Shown: positions 50,501 to 60,119 of the stretch, piece by piece
Layout of the letters: every line of letters begins with the position of its first letter
Position numbering within the stretch: position 1 is the stretch's first letter
Assembly: GCA_010672965.1 (NCBI GenBank)
Contig: JAAHFN010000003.1
Coordinates: 124,001-188,000 of the forward strand
Origin: Oscillatoria sp. SIO1A7
GTDB lineage: Bacteria > Cyanobacteriota > Cyanobacteriia > Cyanobacteriales > Laspinemataceae
Length of the DNA: 64,000 nucleotides
Reading direction: 5' to 3'
Program-made: the position numbers and the translations under genes
The notes under the pieces: model-generated
What the model was told of the DNA's origin: nothing
What the model saw: the letters and a program-made list of their open reading frames with translations, nothing else
Databases searched by the model: none

Positions 50501-53500
50501 TCAGCGCCCTTGTCCGCAGCTCGGCGCAGTCAGTCCCGAAGTCCTGGGGGCAAGATTGGGCGAATCGGCTGTTAAGATAATATTCCCTTCTTCATCTACT
50601 CGCCACCCAGTCGCTTCTATAATATGTCTGTTTTCTGAATGTCGGTTTTCTGGATGTCGGTTTTCTACAAAATATTCCCTTTCTGTGGATTGTTCTTCTC
50701 TTGAGAAAGCTGTTGAATTTGAGCTATCGCTCCCTCTTGCCCTAGCATTGCTCGCCCTAGCATTGCTCGCTCTTGCATTGCTCGCCCTTGTATTGCTCGC
50801 CCTAGACACCCCAGCAGAGGTCGCCGCCTCTCGGGTTGCCCATTCTATAGCCATAACTGGATTGCTCAGTGGGTCTAAAGGGCTTGGGGGCAAGCCACCG
50901 CGTCCGGTAATTATAAATTCGCTCTCATCTTTATGGTGGCAAGGATCTCTCGCCACCAGGGCGGTAATGTCCACCACGGTTTCTGGCAATTTTACCAAGC
51001 CTGCACCGGGGTCAACCTCTGGGGTATTTATTTCGACAACGCCGCTAAACTGCGGACCGAGTTGGGAAGTAGCGGTAATGTCGCTCTTGGGGGTTTGTCT
51101 TTCTCGGAAGGATGTGCCAAAAATACCTTCGGCATTGATGCTTACTCTGCCCCCAAAACCAGCTAGAGCATTGGCGCTAATGTCGCTATTTTCTAGAGCC
51201 GCTAAGTTGTCGGTTTCTATGGTGATGTTGCCGCCATCAGAAGCTCCTGCATCGGTTGATATTCCGCTGTTTCTACGCAATTGTAAATCCGGGGCAGTTA
51301 AGTTTATATTTCCTCCTTGGGCTGCGTTGGGAGAAGCAGTCATAGTACTGCGATCGTCGAGTATAATTTTTCCGGCGATCGCTGTAAGGGCTCCTGCATT
51401 TCCGCTTCCCAAACTATTAACCGCCACTGTAGCTCCATCGGTAACTAGCAAATCTCCCCCTATAATCGTCAAGTCTCCAGCGGCACCAGTGGGTTGAGTT
51501 GCAAGAGCAGGATCTCCAGAAGCCGCCAACAAGCTGCTGGTAAAGCGACCGTCTCCCGAGCGACCTGTTAATAGCACTGTTTCTGATGCCTCTATTGTTA
51601 AACTTCCTCCCTGCCCGGAACCTAGAGTAGCAACGGATATCTCTGCTCCATCCCGGACTGTCAAATTTCTAGTAGAAATCCTCACCTGTCCCGCATCACC
51701 AGAACTAAAACTAGCAGCACTTACTTGGCTGCGGAAGTTGCCAGAGACGCCGCTGACTTCCACACTTTCCGAGGCTCTGACCTCTATATTTCTCCCTTTA
51801 CCTCCCACATTTATGATGCTATCTCCGATTAACAGACCAGTCCTGGTTGAGAGACTTGCCCCATCTGCGATGCTCAACCGAGCCGTATCGATTTCAATGT
51901 TTCCCCCTGCTCCCGTACCGCCAAAAGTATCGGAAAATATACCCGTGGCAAACAAAGCGCTAGCTAGCGCCGAACTCAGTTCCACACTTTCGGAGGCTCT
52001 GACGACGATATTGCCGCCGGCTCCCTCATCTATTGTAGAGGCAGCTATTATTGCCCCATCCCTTACAATCAACTGCGCCGTATCAATCTCAATGTTACCG
52101 GCCGCTCCACTACCTAAGGTGGAGGCACCTATACCTGAGGCGCTTGTTTCTATTTTGTTGGCTTGGATAGCAATTCGACCCCCCTGTCCCAAACCAAACG
52201 TAAGAGCGGATACGATCGCGCCATTGGCAACAGTCAACTGCTGAGTATTAATCGTTATGTTACCGGCTGCTCCAACACCTGCCGTCCCAGCGAATACCCC
52301 CGTTATTCGGTCGGACACCCTAAGGGTTCCATCAAAAAATCTCTGATTGATGTTCTGCCTGAAGTCTTCAAATCCCACTCCAATTATTGCTACTTCTTCT
52401 GAGGCACGGACGGTAACATCCCCTCCCGCACCGTCGCCAAATGCAGAAGTAGATATCTCTGCCCCATCTCGGACAATTAACCTTCCCGTATTAACAGTGA
52501 CTTTTCCTGCAGGAGCAGAGGTGTAAGTTGTACTGCTTAAAGCGCTGCGAAACTGACCGTCAGGGGACATCCCGGCAATTTCCACTTCCTCTGTGGCGAT
52601 CGCTTCTATATTTGCACCCGCCCCGCCCGTTCGGATAATATCGTTTCCGGTAAAAAGCCCACTACTAGCTGACACCCTAGCTCCATCTCTAACAATTAAC
52701 CGACCCGTATCGATCTGGATGTTTCCCCCCGCTCCCGTACCGCCAAAACTCTGGGCAAACATCCCCGTGCCAACTATTGCCCCTGCTGGGGTTGAACTCA
52801 GTTCCACCTTTTCGGAAGCTCTCACCAAGATATTCCCGCTGTCGCCGGAACCCACGCTAGAGTTTCCTAATAGTGCGCCATCGCGCAGCAACAACTGAGC
52901 CGTATCAATTTCTATATCTCCTCCGGCTCCATCGCTTACTGTAGAAGCGGTAACCATAGAGCCCAGAGCATCCACTTTTTCCGCACGGATAGCAACCCGC
53001 CCTCCAGTTCCCGAACCAAATGTAAGAGCGGACACTATCGACCCATTTTTCAACATCAAATCGGTAGTTTCAATTGTAACGTCTCCCGATGCGCCCGAAC
53101 CCGAACTCAAAGCAAACAAACCAGTTGTTCGGTCGGCTTCCGTTAGAGTTTCATTGACAAAACTAGCGATAAAATCTCTTTCAAATTGCTCGAATCCAGT
53201 TCCCCGCAGCTCTACTGATTCCGAGGCACGGACGTTAATATCTCCCCCTGCGCCAGCTCCAAACGTCGAAGCCGATAAATATCCTCCCTCTGCCAGAAGC
53301 AAGCGCCCAGTTTCTATGGTTAAATTTCCACCGGCTCCCGCCCCAGTTATATCCGTGGCCAAATTGCTAACCAATTGACCGTCCCCTGAAGTCCCCCGCA
53401 CCTCTACCGATTCCGAGGCAACAATGGTCAGATTACCGCTATTGCCGCTGCCATTCGTTCCTGCTGATATCTCTGCTCCATCCGTGACAATTAAAGAGCC

Positions 53501-54985
53501 AGTTTCTATTCTTAAATCACCAGCATTGCCCCTTGGAAAGGATTCCCCAAATCTCATCTGTACTAATTCCGAGCCGGAACTTGCCGCCGATTGAATCGTG
53601 CTGGGCAGAGTTCCATCAGTCGAAGTTCCCGACACTTCTACCTTCTCAGTGGCCGTTACGAATAGGTTGCCTCCATTGCCTTCGTTCCGGTTGCCAGAAA
53701 AAATAAATCCTCCATTTCTGACGATTAGCCGCCCGGTCTCTACGGTCAAATCCCCGGCATCTCCAGTTGCCAGAGCAGCATTGACCAAACCTCTAAAAAT
53801 TCCATCTACAGTTCCGCCGACCAGTTCCACTGAAGAGGTCGCTCTTACGGTTAGATTGCCTCCCGCCCCGGATGCGAAGGTGGCAGCAGAAATGATGCCA
53901 TCGTTAACCGTTAAGTTACTGGTTTCTATGGTTAAGTCTCCTGCAGAGCCCGCCCCTTGAGTTTGACTCGATATCCTCGAAGGCTCTAGACCGTCTGCCG
54001 AGTTACCTATTACTTCCACTGACTCGACCGCGTTTATCCTAAGCCCTCCTCCGGCTTGGTCTCCTTGGGTAATGGCCGTTAACTGCGAACCATCTCTAAC
54101 CGATAGTTTTCCTGCCACTATATCTATGCTACCGCCACCGGCTCCGCTGGTGCTGACATTGCTTTCCCGGGTCAGCTCTATATTTCCGAATTGGCTATTG
54201 CCTATTGGGACGCTTTCTAAGGAGCTATTTTGCTCTTGCCCGAATTCCCAGAATCCATCGGCTAGGGATATTAATTGTATTTTGCCCACTGGAGCATCGA
54301 TCGCTCCTCCTTCTATACTTATATCTCCCCCAACTAGCCCTATGGTTTCTCCGGGTTGCACTGATAGCCCGACTGTATTGCCGTTACTATTGCTAGCTCT
54401 GGATTGATTGATTATTTTCCCTGGCGACGGCCCGAGTTGCAACCCCAAAGGTACGTTGATAGTTAGTAGGGGCGGTGCATTTGGAGAGGTGGCACTGAAA
54501 TCGCTGCCGTCAGATAATCTCAGGCTATCTGCCGTACTGGCAAAAAACGAGCCGCCAATGTTGAGCGCTGCATTCGGTCCAAAAACAATGCCGTTGGGAT
54601 TGAGCAAGAATAAGTTTGCTGCCCCATTGGCTCTGAGAATGCCGTCAATATTGGATATCGACCCTCCGGTGACTCGGGTTAGGATGTTTTCTATGGTTAA
54701 TGAGTTATTAAAGTAAGCCTCTGTGCCAGTGGGAAGGGAAAATTCCTGAAAGCTGTGGAATAAGTTTCCTCCTATCGGGGTTCCCCCTTCTATTATCAGG
54801 GTGTTGCCGTTGGGAGTAACAGTGGAGGAAGTTGGTAGCGTGCTGTCGGGAATGATTTGCCCGGAGGCAATTGATTGCCTACAGAGCAGAAAAGCGATCG
54901 CGCTGATTTTGCCGATTATAGTTATGATTCCTGACTTGTTAGCCCTTAGCACCGATACCCCGAGGAATTTCCAATTGCATAGCAT
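50501..54985 (-). CDS. TpsA-like filamentous haemagglutinin-type protein, larger paralogue
   Basis: About 1494 residues from ATG 54985 (a non-ATG frame extends to 55042). Same plan as 46757-50359: leader, TPS domain with LFLLNPNGIVFGPNAALNIG, long beta-helix of 'VRDGAxxS' units (about 20), then a C-terminal part with a short RASNA pentapeptide tandem and NRHPENRHSENRH. Base-level identity with the neighbour is very high in the first ~900 bases and again in the last 400, lower in the middle, suggesting gene conversion or recombination. Surface adhesin-like; the function is inferred from family. Confidence 0.88.
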   Translation of the reverse strand: MLCNWKFLGVSVLRANKSGIITIIGKISAIAFLLCRQSIASGQIIPDSTLPTSSTVTPNGNTLIIEGGTPIGGNLFHSFQEFSLPTGTEAYFNNSLTIENILTRVTGGSISNIDGILRANGAANLFLLNPNGIVFGPNAALNIGGSFFASTADSLRLSDGSDFSATSPNAPPLLTINVPLGLQLGPSPGKIINQSRASNSNGNTVGLSVQPGETIGLVGGDISIEGGAIDAPVGKIQLISLADGFWEFGQEQNSSLESVPIGNSQFGNIELTRESNVSTSGAGGGSIDIVAGKLSVRDGSQLTAITQGDQAGGGLRINAVESVEVIGNSADGLEPSRISSQTQGAGSAGDLTIETSNLTVNDGIISAATFASGAGGNLTVRATSSVELVGGTVDGIFRGLVNAALATGDAGDLTVETGRLIVRNGGFIFSGNRNEGNGGNLFVTATEKVEVSGTSTDGTLPSTIQSAASSGSELVQMRFGESFPRGNAGDLRIETGSLIVTDGAEISAGTNGSGNSGNLTIVASESVEVRGTSGDGQLVSNLATDITGAGAGGNLTIETGRLLLAEGGYLSASTFGAGAGGDINVRASESVELRGTGFEQFERDFIASFVNETLTEADRTTGLFALSSGSGASGDVTIETTDLMLKNGSIVSALTFGSGTGGRVAIRAEKVDALGSMVTASTVSDGAGGDIEIDTAQLLLRDGALLGNSSVGSGDSGNILVRASEKVELSSTPAGAIVGTGMFAQSFGGTGAGGNIQIDTGRLIVRDGARVSASSGLFTGNDIIRTGGAGANIEAIATEEVEIAGMSPDGQFRSALSSTTYTSAPAGKVTVNTGRLIVRDGAEISTSAFGDGAGGDVTVRASEEVAIIGVGFEDFRQNINQRFFDGTLRVSDRITGVFAGTAGVGAAGNITINTQQLTVANGAIVSALTFGLGQGGRIAIQANKIETSASGIGASTLGSGAAGNIEIDTAQLIVRDGAIIAASTIDEGAGGNIVVRASESVELSSALASALFATGIFSDTFGGTGAGGNIEIDTARLSIADGASLSTRTGLLIGDSIINVGGKGRNIEVRASESVEVSGVSGNFRSQVSAASFSSGDAGQVRISTRNLTVRDGAEISVATLGSGQGGSLTIEASETVLLTGRSGDGRFTSSLLAASGDPALATQPTGAAGDLTIIGGDLLVTDGATVAVNSLGSGNAGALTAIAGKIILDDRSTMTASPNAAQGGNINLTAPDLQLRRNSGISTDAGASDGGNITIETDNLAALENSDISANALAGFGGRVSINAEGIFGTSFRERQTPKSDITATSQLGPQFSGVVEINTPEVDPGAGLVKLPETVVDITALVARDPCHHKDESEFIITGRGGLPPSPLDPLSNPVMAIEWATREAATSAGVSRASNTRASNARASNARASNARARGSDSSNSTAFSREEQSTEREYFVENRHPENRHSENRHIIEATGWRVDEEGNIILTADSPNLAPRTSGLTAPSCGQGR

Positions 54986-55244
54986 GATTTCACAAACCAG
55001 AGGATAACAGTGGCTCCCGAAGATCCTCAATTCTGGGCACAATTTTGGTCAAAGAGGAGCCCAGCAAGGTATTGGCTGTTGCTGTATAGCTGGTTATTGA
55101 GGCAGCCAGTTCGCGGAAAAGCTCCGCGAGCGATCGCCAGTTATGGCCACAAGGATCGCCCTTGGTCGGGAGGAGCAAAATTTATATCCCAAGGATATCA
55201 TAATTTCCCTCCCTTAATCCTTCCTCCTTTTCCTACATCCGAGT

Positions 55245-56171
55245 CTATGCCAATGGTTCTCGCACAATATTGCCTGTTTCCCTAGAGAATCTCGCGTTTA
55301 GCAATAGCTGCCAAGCTCCGGGAGAAACCAGCGCCGACCCTGCTAGCTGGAGTCCGGCGATCGCCTTTTTTTGCTTTAGCGCCACCAATCCCCAATGCAG
55401 TTTCACATATTGGCGTATTTTTTCTAGAGAAGGTATAGCATTGCGGTGCTTGTCGCTGACTAGCTTATATAGCTTATCTTTAATTAATAGATTTGTCTCT
55501 AAGCGTTTCTCTAGAGAAAATTTTTGATTGAAAGATTCGGGCCAAACAGTTCGATAAGCCAGACATTGATTGATAAAAATCGCATCGCCGAACTGGGCAA
55601 TTCTCAACCAAGAATCAATATCGTCGCAGTTGGTATCCAAACTAGAGTCCCAACCTCCGGATTTTAAAAACGCATCTCGGCGAAAGGCCACTTGAGCCGG
55701 AGTACCAAAAGGAATTAATTCGAGCAACATTCCGTAGTGAATGTCCTCTTGAGGAATATAGAAGGACTCACCTGGCCCAACTTGCCTGCTGCGGCGCAGT
55801 TCCACTTCATTGACATCTACTTGGGCGGCTTGACAAGAACAAATACTAGCCCCCGGACGCAAAAAGATATTGCGCTCCATCTCCTCAATACAGTTTGGTG
55901 CCAGATAGTCATCATCATCCAATAGCTTAATCCAATCTCCCCGAGCTGCTTCAACTCCAGCATTCACGGTGGCAGCATGACCGAGATTTGAGGGATTGCG
56001 ACGGTAGATTACCCGATCTCCCAAACTGCGAACGTACTCTTCCGTGCCATCCGAGGAACCGTCGTCGATCGCGATAACTTCACAAGGTACTGTTTGCTCT
56101 AAGGCAGAAGCAAGCGCTCGCTTTAGGAAAGACAAACGGTTATAAGTAGCGATAACAATACTGAATTGCAT
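55245..56171 (-). CDS. family 2 glycosyltransferase
   Basis: 308 residues from ATG 56171 with GGAGG seven bases upstream. GT-A fold: MQFSIVIATYNRLSFLKRAL, VIAIDDGSSDGTEEYVRSLG, GDWIKLLDDDDYLAPNCIEE (the DxD metal site) and ISWLRIA-type SWLRIAQFGDAIFINQCLAY. It would transfer a sugar from a nucleotide-sugar in the cytosol, for glycan or exopolysaccharide. The C-terminal ~70 residues are helical. No other glycan gene adjoins, so the product is unknown. Confidence 0.88.
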   Translation of the reverse strand: MQFSIVIATYNRLSFLKRALASALEQTVPCEVIAIDDGSSDGTEEYVRSLGDRVIYRRNPSNLGHAATVNAGVEAARGDWIKLLDDDDYLAPNCIEEMERNIFLRPGASICSCQAAQVDVNEVELRRSRQVGPGESFYIPQEDIHYGMLLELIPFGTPAQVAFRRDAFLKSGGWDSSLDTNCDDIDSWLRIAQFGDAIFINQCLAYRTVWPESFNQKFSLEKRLETNLLIKDKLYKLVSDKHRNAIPSLEKIRQYVKLHWGLVALKQKKAIAGLQLAGSALVSPGAWQLLLNARFSRETGNIVREPLA

Positions 56172-56313
56172 GTAAACCTCCCTGAGAGGGCATTGAGCGC
56201 TAAACCTGCCCATTGGGCATTGGAAAAGTTTTAAGTTGTCAGTTTTAAATTTTAAATTAAATAATTCTAACTCAATATTCAGATTTCAAAATTTTAAACT
56301 CAAAACTCAAAAC

Positions 56314-57837
56314 TTAAAACTTTACCTTGGTCCCTGGGCCAAAATAATCAGGGGTAAAGCTGCCATGCAATGCGTAAGGAATGTGATGCTTTAAGTGGAG
56401 CCGTGCGATCGGGCCGAGGCTCAAATCGCGGGCATCCAAAATAGCGACATCAGAGCGATGGTACGCAGCATCATAAATTAATAACATTATCCAGCCATCA
56501 TCTTCGCTGGTGCCGTTGGGGCGAGGTACGAATAAAGGTTCGCCGGTAAAGCCGCGTGGCGCTGCACTCCAAATCTGGCGATCGCCGGTTTCTAGGTCAA
56601 TCTTAAGAACTGCTTGCAAAGGCGCATTCCCGGTAGCACTTTGAGCGGCACCTATATATAGATATCGATAAGACCGTCCTACGCGATCGGGATGCAACGT
56701 GGGAAACTCGCAGCAGCGACCTTCGAGAACCCGATGGCTCGTTTCCTGGGTCTTTGGATTGACCTGAAATCGCCACAACTGACCTGCTGGCACGGTATCA
56801 AAATTTACTTCGCGAAAATCTACATTTGGCTCCACACTTGGGAAAGAGTCATAACAAACTGAATCGATAAAAATCTCGTCTCCTTCTTCCCAGGCATTTG
56901 CATGGTGGAAGACAAAGCAGGGCTCGGTATCGATAATTTTAACCTTTCCGTCCCCAGACCCTGGGCGATCGGCTGCAGGAGTTTGGCGCGGAATCAGGAG
57001 AATTTTAGTAGTTTCGTTGGGGTTATAAGCCAAACATTGACCGGCAGCGCGGAAGCCTAACAGAAATGGCAGGGGATTCAAGCGAACTGGATTTTGGAAA
57101 AAAATGCAGTAATTCGGGGATATTGCCATATCGTGCAAGAAAGCGAAGCCCGGAATAGAATGGGCTTGGCGTCGCAGCATATCGCCATTGCTATTGAACT
57201 CGTAGATTTCAATAGTTGTATAACGACCGGGTTTTACGGAAAAATTTACCAAACAAGGCTCGCCCCCATCCATATGGCAACTGGGGTCAATGCGAGGATG
57301 AGCTGCAAAAGTGTTTCCCTCTTGCAAGATGCCTTCAAGCTCGTCCAATCCCAGAGTTTCTAGACTATAAGGATCTAGCTGATAGGGTTTACCTCCTTCC
57401 CACAAAGCCAGCAGCTTGCCACCCCAATAAATAATATTCGTGTTAGCAATATTTTTATGTGTTAAGTCAAAAGCATTAGCCAGCCATCCCCCTGGCTTCT
57501 GAGTCCCAAACACGCCGCGATAGAGAATCTTGCCAGCTTTTTGTTCTTCGACAAATCCTGTAGTTCGCACGAACCGATTTCTAAAATAAGCGCGACCTTT
57601 GGAGAAAGCAACCTGGCTAATCATTCCATCCCCATCAAAGGGGTGTTGAATGGGCTGGCCGTTAATGTCCAGCAAGCCCGGTCCGTTGCGAAATAAAGTT
57701 CCCTCTAGTTCCTGGGGAATTTCCCCCTCAACGTCGTCAATCCAGTAATCTAATTCGTTTCGTTGCGACTCATAGCCTTTCTGCCAATCCTCGCGGCTAT
57801 ATGATAAAGAGGTCGAAGATGCTAATGATGGTGACAT
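56314..57837 (-). CDS. carotenoid cleavage oxygenase (apocarotenoid 15,15'-oxygenase type)
   Basis: 507 residues, the length of cyanobacterial apocarotenoid oxygenases. The four iron-binding histidines are visible: H180 (AAHPR), H235 (FAFLHDMAISP), H311/H312 (FVFHHANAWEEGDE) and H491 (ALHGSFTPDYF). Other family segments are RNGPGLLDINGQPIQHPFDG and LFVPRPNGTSEDDGWIM. It cleaves apocarotenoids (or carotenoids) with oxygen, in cyanobacteria often to retinal. Stand-alone gene. No sign of decay. Exact substrate needs experiment. Confidence 0.92.
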   Translation of the reverse strand: MSPSLASSTSLSYSREDWQKGYESQRNELDYWIDDVEGEIPQELEGTLFRNGPGLLDINGQPIQHPFDGDGMISQVAFSKGRAYFRNRFVRTTGFVEEQKAGKILYRGVFGTQKPGGWLANAFDLTHKNIANTNIIYWGGKLLALWEGGKPYQLDPYSLETLGLDELEGILQEGNTFAAHPRIDPSCHMDGGEPCLVNFSVKPGRYTTIEIYEFNSNGDMLRRQAHSIPGFAFLHDMAISPNYCIFFQNPVRLNPLPFLLGFRAAGQCLAYNPNETTKILLIPRQTPAADRPGSGDGKVKIIDTEPCFVFHHANAWEEGDEIFIDSVCYDSFPSVEPNVDFREVNFDTVPAGQLWRFQVNPKTQETSHRVLEGRCCEFPTLHPDRVGRSYRYLYIGAAQSATGNAPLQAVLKIDLETGDRQIWSAAPRGFTGEPLFVPRPNGTSEDDGWIMLLIYDAAYHRSDVAILDARDLSLGPIARLHLKHHIPYALHGSFTPDYFGPGTKVKF

Positions 57838-58365
57838 TTTGAGTTATTAGTTCTTAGCTTGAGAGTTTTGAGTTTTTAGTTATAGCACTATGGATCTTGG
57901 GAACGGACAGTCACAAAACGCAAACAGTGCGTATGGCAGGACTGAGCTAGGACTGCTGACTGCCGTTCGCGCAGCGTCTCCGCAGGAGAATCGCATGATA
58001 GCTTACTGCTATATATAAAATTGGTTCAAAAGGCACCCCATGCCAATTCCCAATTCCCTATGAAGTGTAAGAGGATTCCAAGAAATAATATCAAATCCGG
58101 TTAAACAGTCACAGTATCTGTAGGGGCGGTGCCCCCGGGAGCGCCCCGGCCGCCTCAGACCAATCGGGGCAACCACGGGGGGATTGCCCCTACGGTATTT
58201 ATGAGTAACTAACCGGATTTGATATAAATTACCCAATTCGTAGGACGGGCGTCCCGCCTGTCCCAGGCCCAGGACAGGCGGGACGCCCGTCCTACAGGGA
58301 AACGATGGAGAAATATTTATTTATTTGGAAATCCCTAAAGGGCAAGAGGGCTAGAGAGAAAAGGG
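57838..58365. repeat. palindromic repeats between CCD and kinase-FGE genes
   Basis: 58088-58225 is a complete copy of the ATATCAAATCCGGTTA...TAACCGGATTTGATAT element (138 bp). 58240-58295 is a 24-bp hairpin GTAGGACGGGCGTCCCGCCT GTCC with its reverse complement. No gene. Confidence 0.75.
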
Positions 58366-60078
58366 CTAAAAAGTCTGCCTTGAGGAGAGAGCCAAGCGAA
58401 AACCGCTGTTGCTCCTCCTGTCGCCCGGGCCAGTGCGTCCGCGATATGCCCCACGGCAACCTTTCGCTTGGTAGTTCCAGGCACCACCCCGCATCAGCAC
58501 ATTCTCTTTGTTGCTTGCAATCCAAGCAGCGCCATCTGTTGGGGCTCCCTTGTAGTTGTCATGCCAAATATCCTGACACCATTCCCAAACGTTACCGTGC
58601 ATATCGTACAGCCCAAAAGCGTTGGCGACTTTAAAGCTGCCAACTGGAGTTGTCTTTTCTAGAAATTTACCTTTTGGACCTTTACCATAGGAGCCTTTAT
58701 AAATAGTTCCCCAGACGTCCCAATCCGTGCCGCAGTAGTTAGCCAACTCGGTGCTAATGGTTTCGCCAAAATGGAATGGCGTCGTAGTTCCGGCGCGGCC
58801 GGCATATTCCCACTCCGCTTCGCTCGGCAGACGATAGTGCGTTCCGGTATTGTGAGCCAGCTTTTGGCAGAATTGTTTTGCTTCATACCAAGAAATGTTC
58901 TCTACGGGAAGATTTTCGCCTTTAAAATAGGAAGGATTATTGCCCATAACCGCCTGCCACTGAGCCTGGGTTACGGGATACTTGCCCATAAAGAACCCCG
59001 GCACCGTTACCCAATGCTGCGGGCCTTCGCGATCGCGTCGCCCTCGTTCCCCATCTGGCGAACCCATTAGAAAACTGCCGCCGGGGATAGAAACCATTTC
59101 CAGAATTACACCATTACCCAAATCTTCGGTAAAAAATCGAGCGCTGCGGCGCTGGCGATCTATTTGTTGGCCTCTGTCGTTGAGCGTTACTACTGTAAAT
59201 TCAAAACTTGGTAGAGGATTAGCAAATAACTTCAACCAAGCGGCGACGGTCTGGGGGCGGTTCACCGGTTCTAATTGCAAGCCTTGCAATATGGCCTCAT
59301 TTTCCCAATCTGGAACTTGGCTGTTACATTCCCTCGGTTCCGGCAGGGGCATATCAAACTCTTGCCGGAAGTTGGCGGGTATGGGATGTTTTCCGGTTCG
59401 CAAATAGTACATAGTCGCTGCCAAGCCATAGACATCGGTATAGGAACCGAAAATGCCCTGGGCATTGTGTTCTTCTATAGGAGCATAAAAAAGAGTTTTG
59501 GCATTAGTCATGCTATCGGCTACTCCGGGCAGGAACGATCGCTCCTTACCAAAATCAATTAAAACCGCCTTGCCATCTCGATCGCCATCTGAGAGGCGCA
59601 ACATAATATTTTGCGGTTTAATATGCCGATGCAATAGCTCGTTTTCGTGGACGAGAGTCAGAGCCGAGCCAATTTGCTCCACGATCGGGAAAGCCCGAGC
59701 GAAGGACATCGGCCCGCTATCTTCCACTATTTGTTCTAAATTTTTACCCTCTATATATTCCATCACTATGCCCGCCAGTCCTTGAGATTCCACCACTTCA
59801 CAAACGGGCACAATATGGGGATGATTGCATCTGGCCAGCCGCAGAGCTTCGTTAACGAACTTAACTTGCAAGCTTTTAAACTGGGCAACGGTTTTATGGG
59901 CTTGCTGTAGCAGGTTCGGGGTTTTGATAGCGACGGTTTTGCCGGTTTTCTTTTCTATGGCTTTGTAGGTGCTGCCTAAGCCGCCGCCACCGAGGACGCC
60001 GGTAATAAAGTATCTGCCATCGGCCAATAGCTGTTGCGGTTGCCAGAGCTTGGGTTGCCAGAGTTGCGAGTCAGTCAT
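58366..60078 (-). CDS. Ser/Thr kinase-like domain fused to a formylglycine-generating (SUMF1) domain
   Basis: 570 residues from ATG 60078 (the frame to 60105 only adds intergenic repeat). The kinase part has GVLGGGGLGSTYKA, Lys52 in VAIKTPN, and DFG at 175-177, but the catalytic loop is HRHIKPQN: the HRD Asp is His152. The C-terminal ~240 residues are an FGE/SUMF1 module (GSFLMGSPDGERGRRDREGP, FFMGKYPVTQAQWQAVMGN, MHGNVWEWCQDIW, GFRLALSS). Such fusions are common in cyanobacteria; FGE-type domains are also frequent variable proteins of diversity-generating retroelements. Probably a pseudokinase-linked ligand-binding protein. Confidence 0.88.
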   Translation of the reverse strand: MTDSQLWQPKLWQPQQLLADGRYFITGVLGGGGLGSTYKAIEKKTGKTVAIKTPNLLQQAHKTVAQFKSLQVKFVNEALRLARCNHPHIVPVCEVVESQGLAGIVMEYIEGKNLEQIVEDSGPMSFARAFPIVEQIGSALTLVHENELLHRHIKPQNIMLRLSDGDRDGKAVLIDFGKERSFLPGVADSMTNAKTLFYAPIEEHNAQGIFGSYTDVYGLAATMYYLRTGKHPIPANFRQEFDMPLPEPRECNSQVPDWENEAILQGLQLEPVNRPQTVAAWLKLFANPLPSFEFTVVTLNDRGQQIDRQRRSARFFTEDLGNGVILEMVSIPGGSFLMGSPDGERGRRDREGPQHWVTVPGFFMGKYPVTQAQWQAVMGNNPSYFKGENLPVENISWYEAKQFCQKLAHNTGTHYRLPSEAEWEYAGRAGTTTPFHFGETISTELANYCGTDWDVWGTIYKGSYGKGPKGKFLEKTTPVGSFKVANAFGLYDMHGNVWEWCQDIWHDNYKGAPTDGAAWIASNKENVLMRGGAWNYQAKGCRGAYRGRTGPGDRRSNSGFRLALSSRQTF

Positions 60079-60119
60079 GGGAATTGAGAATTGGGAATGG
60101 GGCATGGGGCATGCTCATT

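Noticed and set aside
46980-54716. Many long plus-strand frames opposite the two haemagglutinin-type genes
   Set aside because: Shadows caused by the repeated GC-biased codons of the real minus-strand genes.
58366-60078. Complete diversity-generating retroelement
   Set aside because: Only a possible variable-protein end is present; no reverse transcriptase, accessory protein or template repeat was found in the window.
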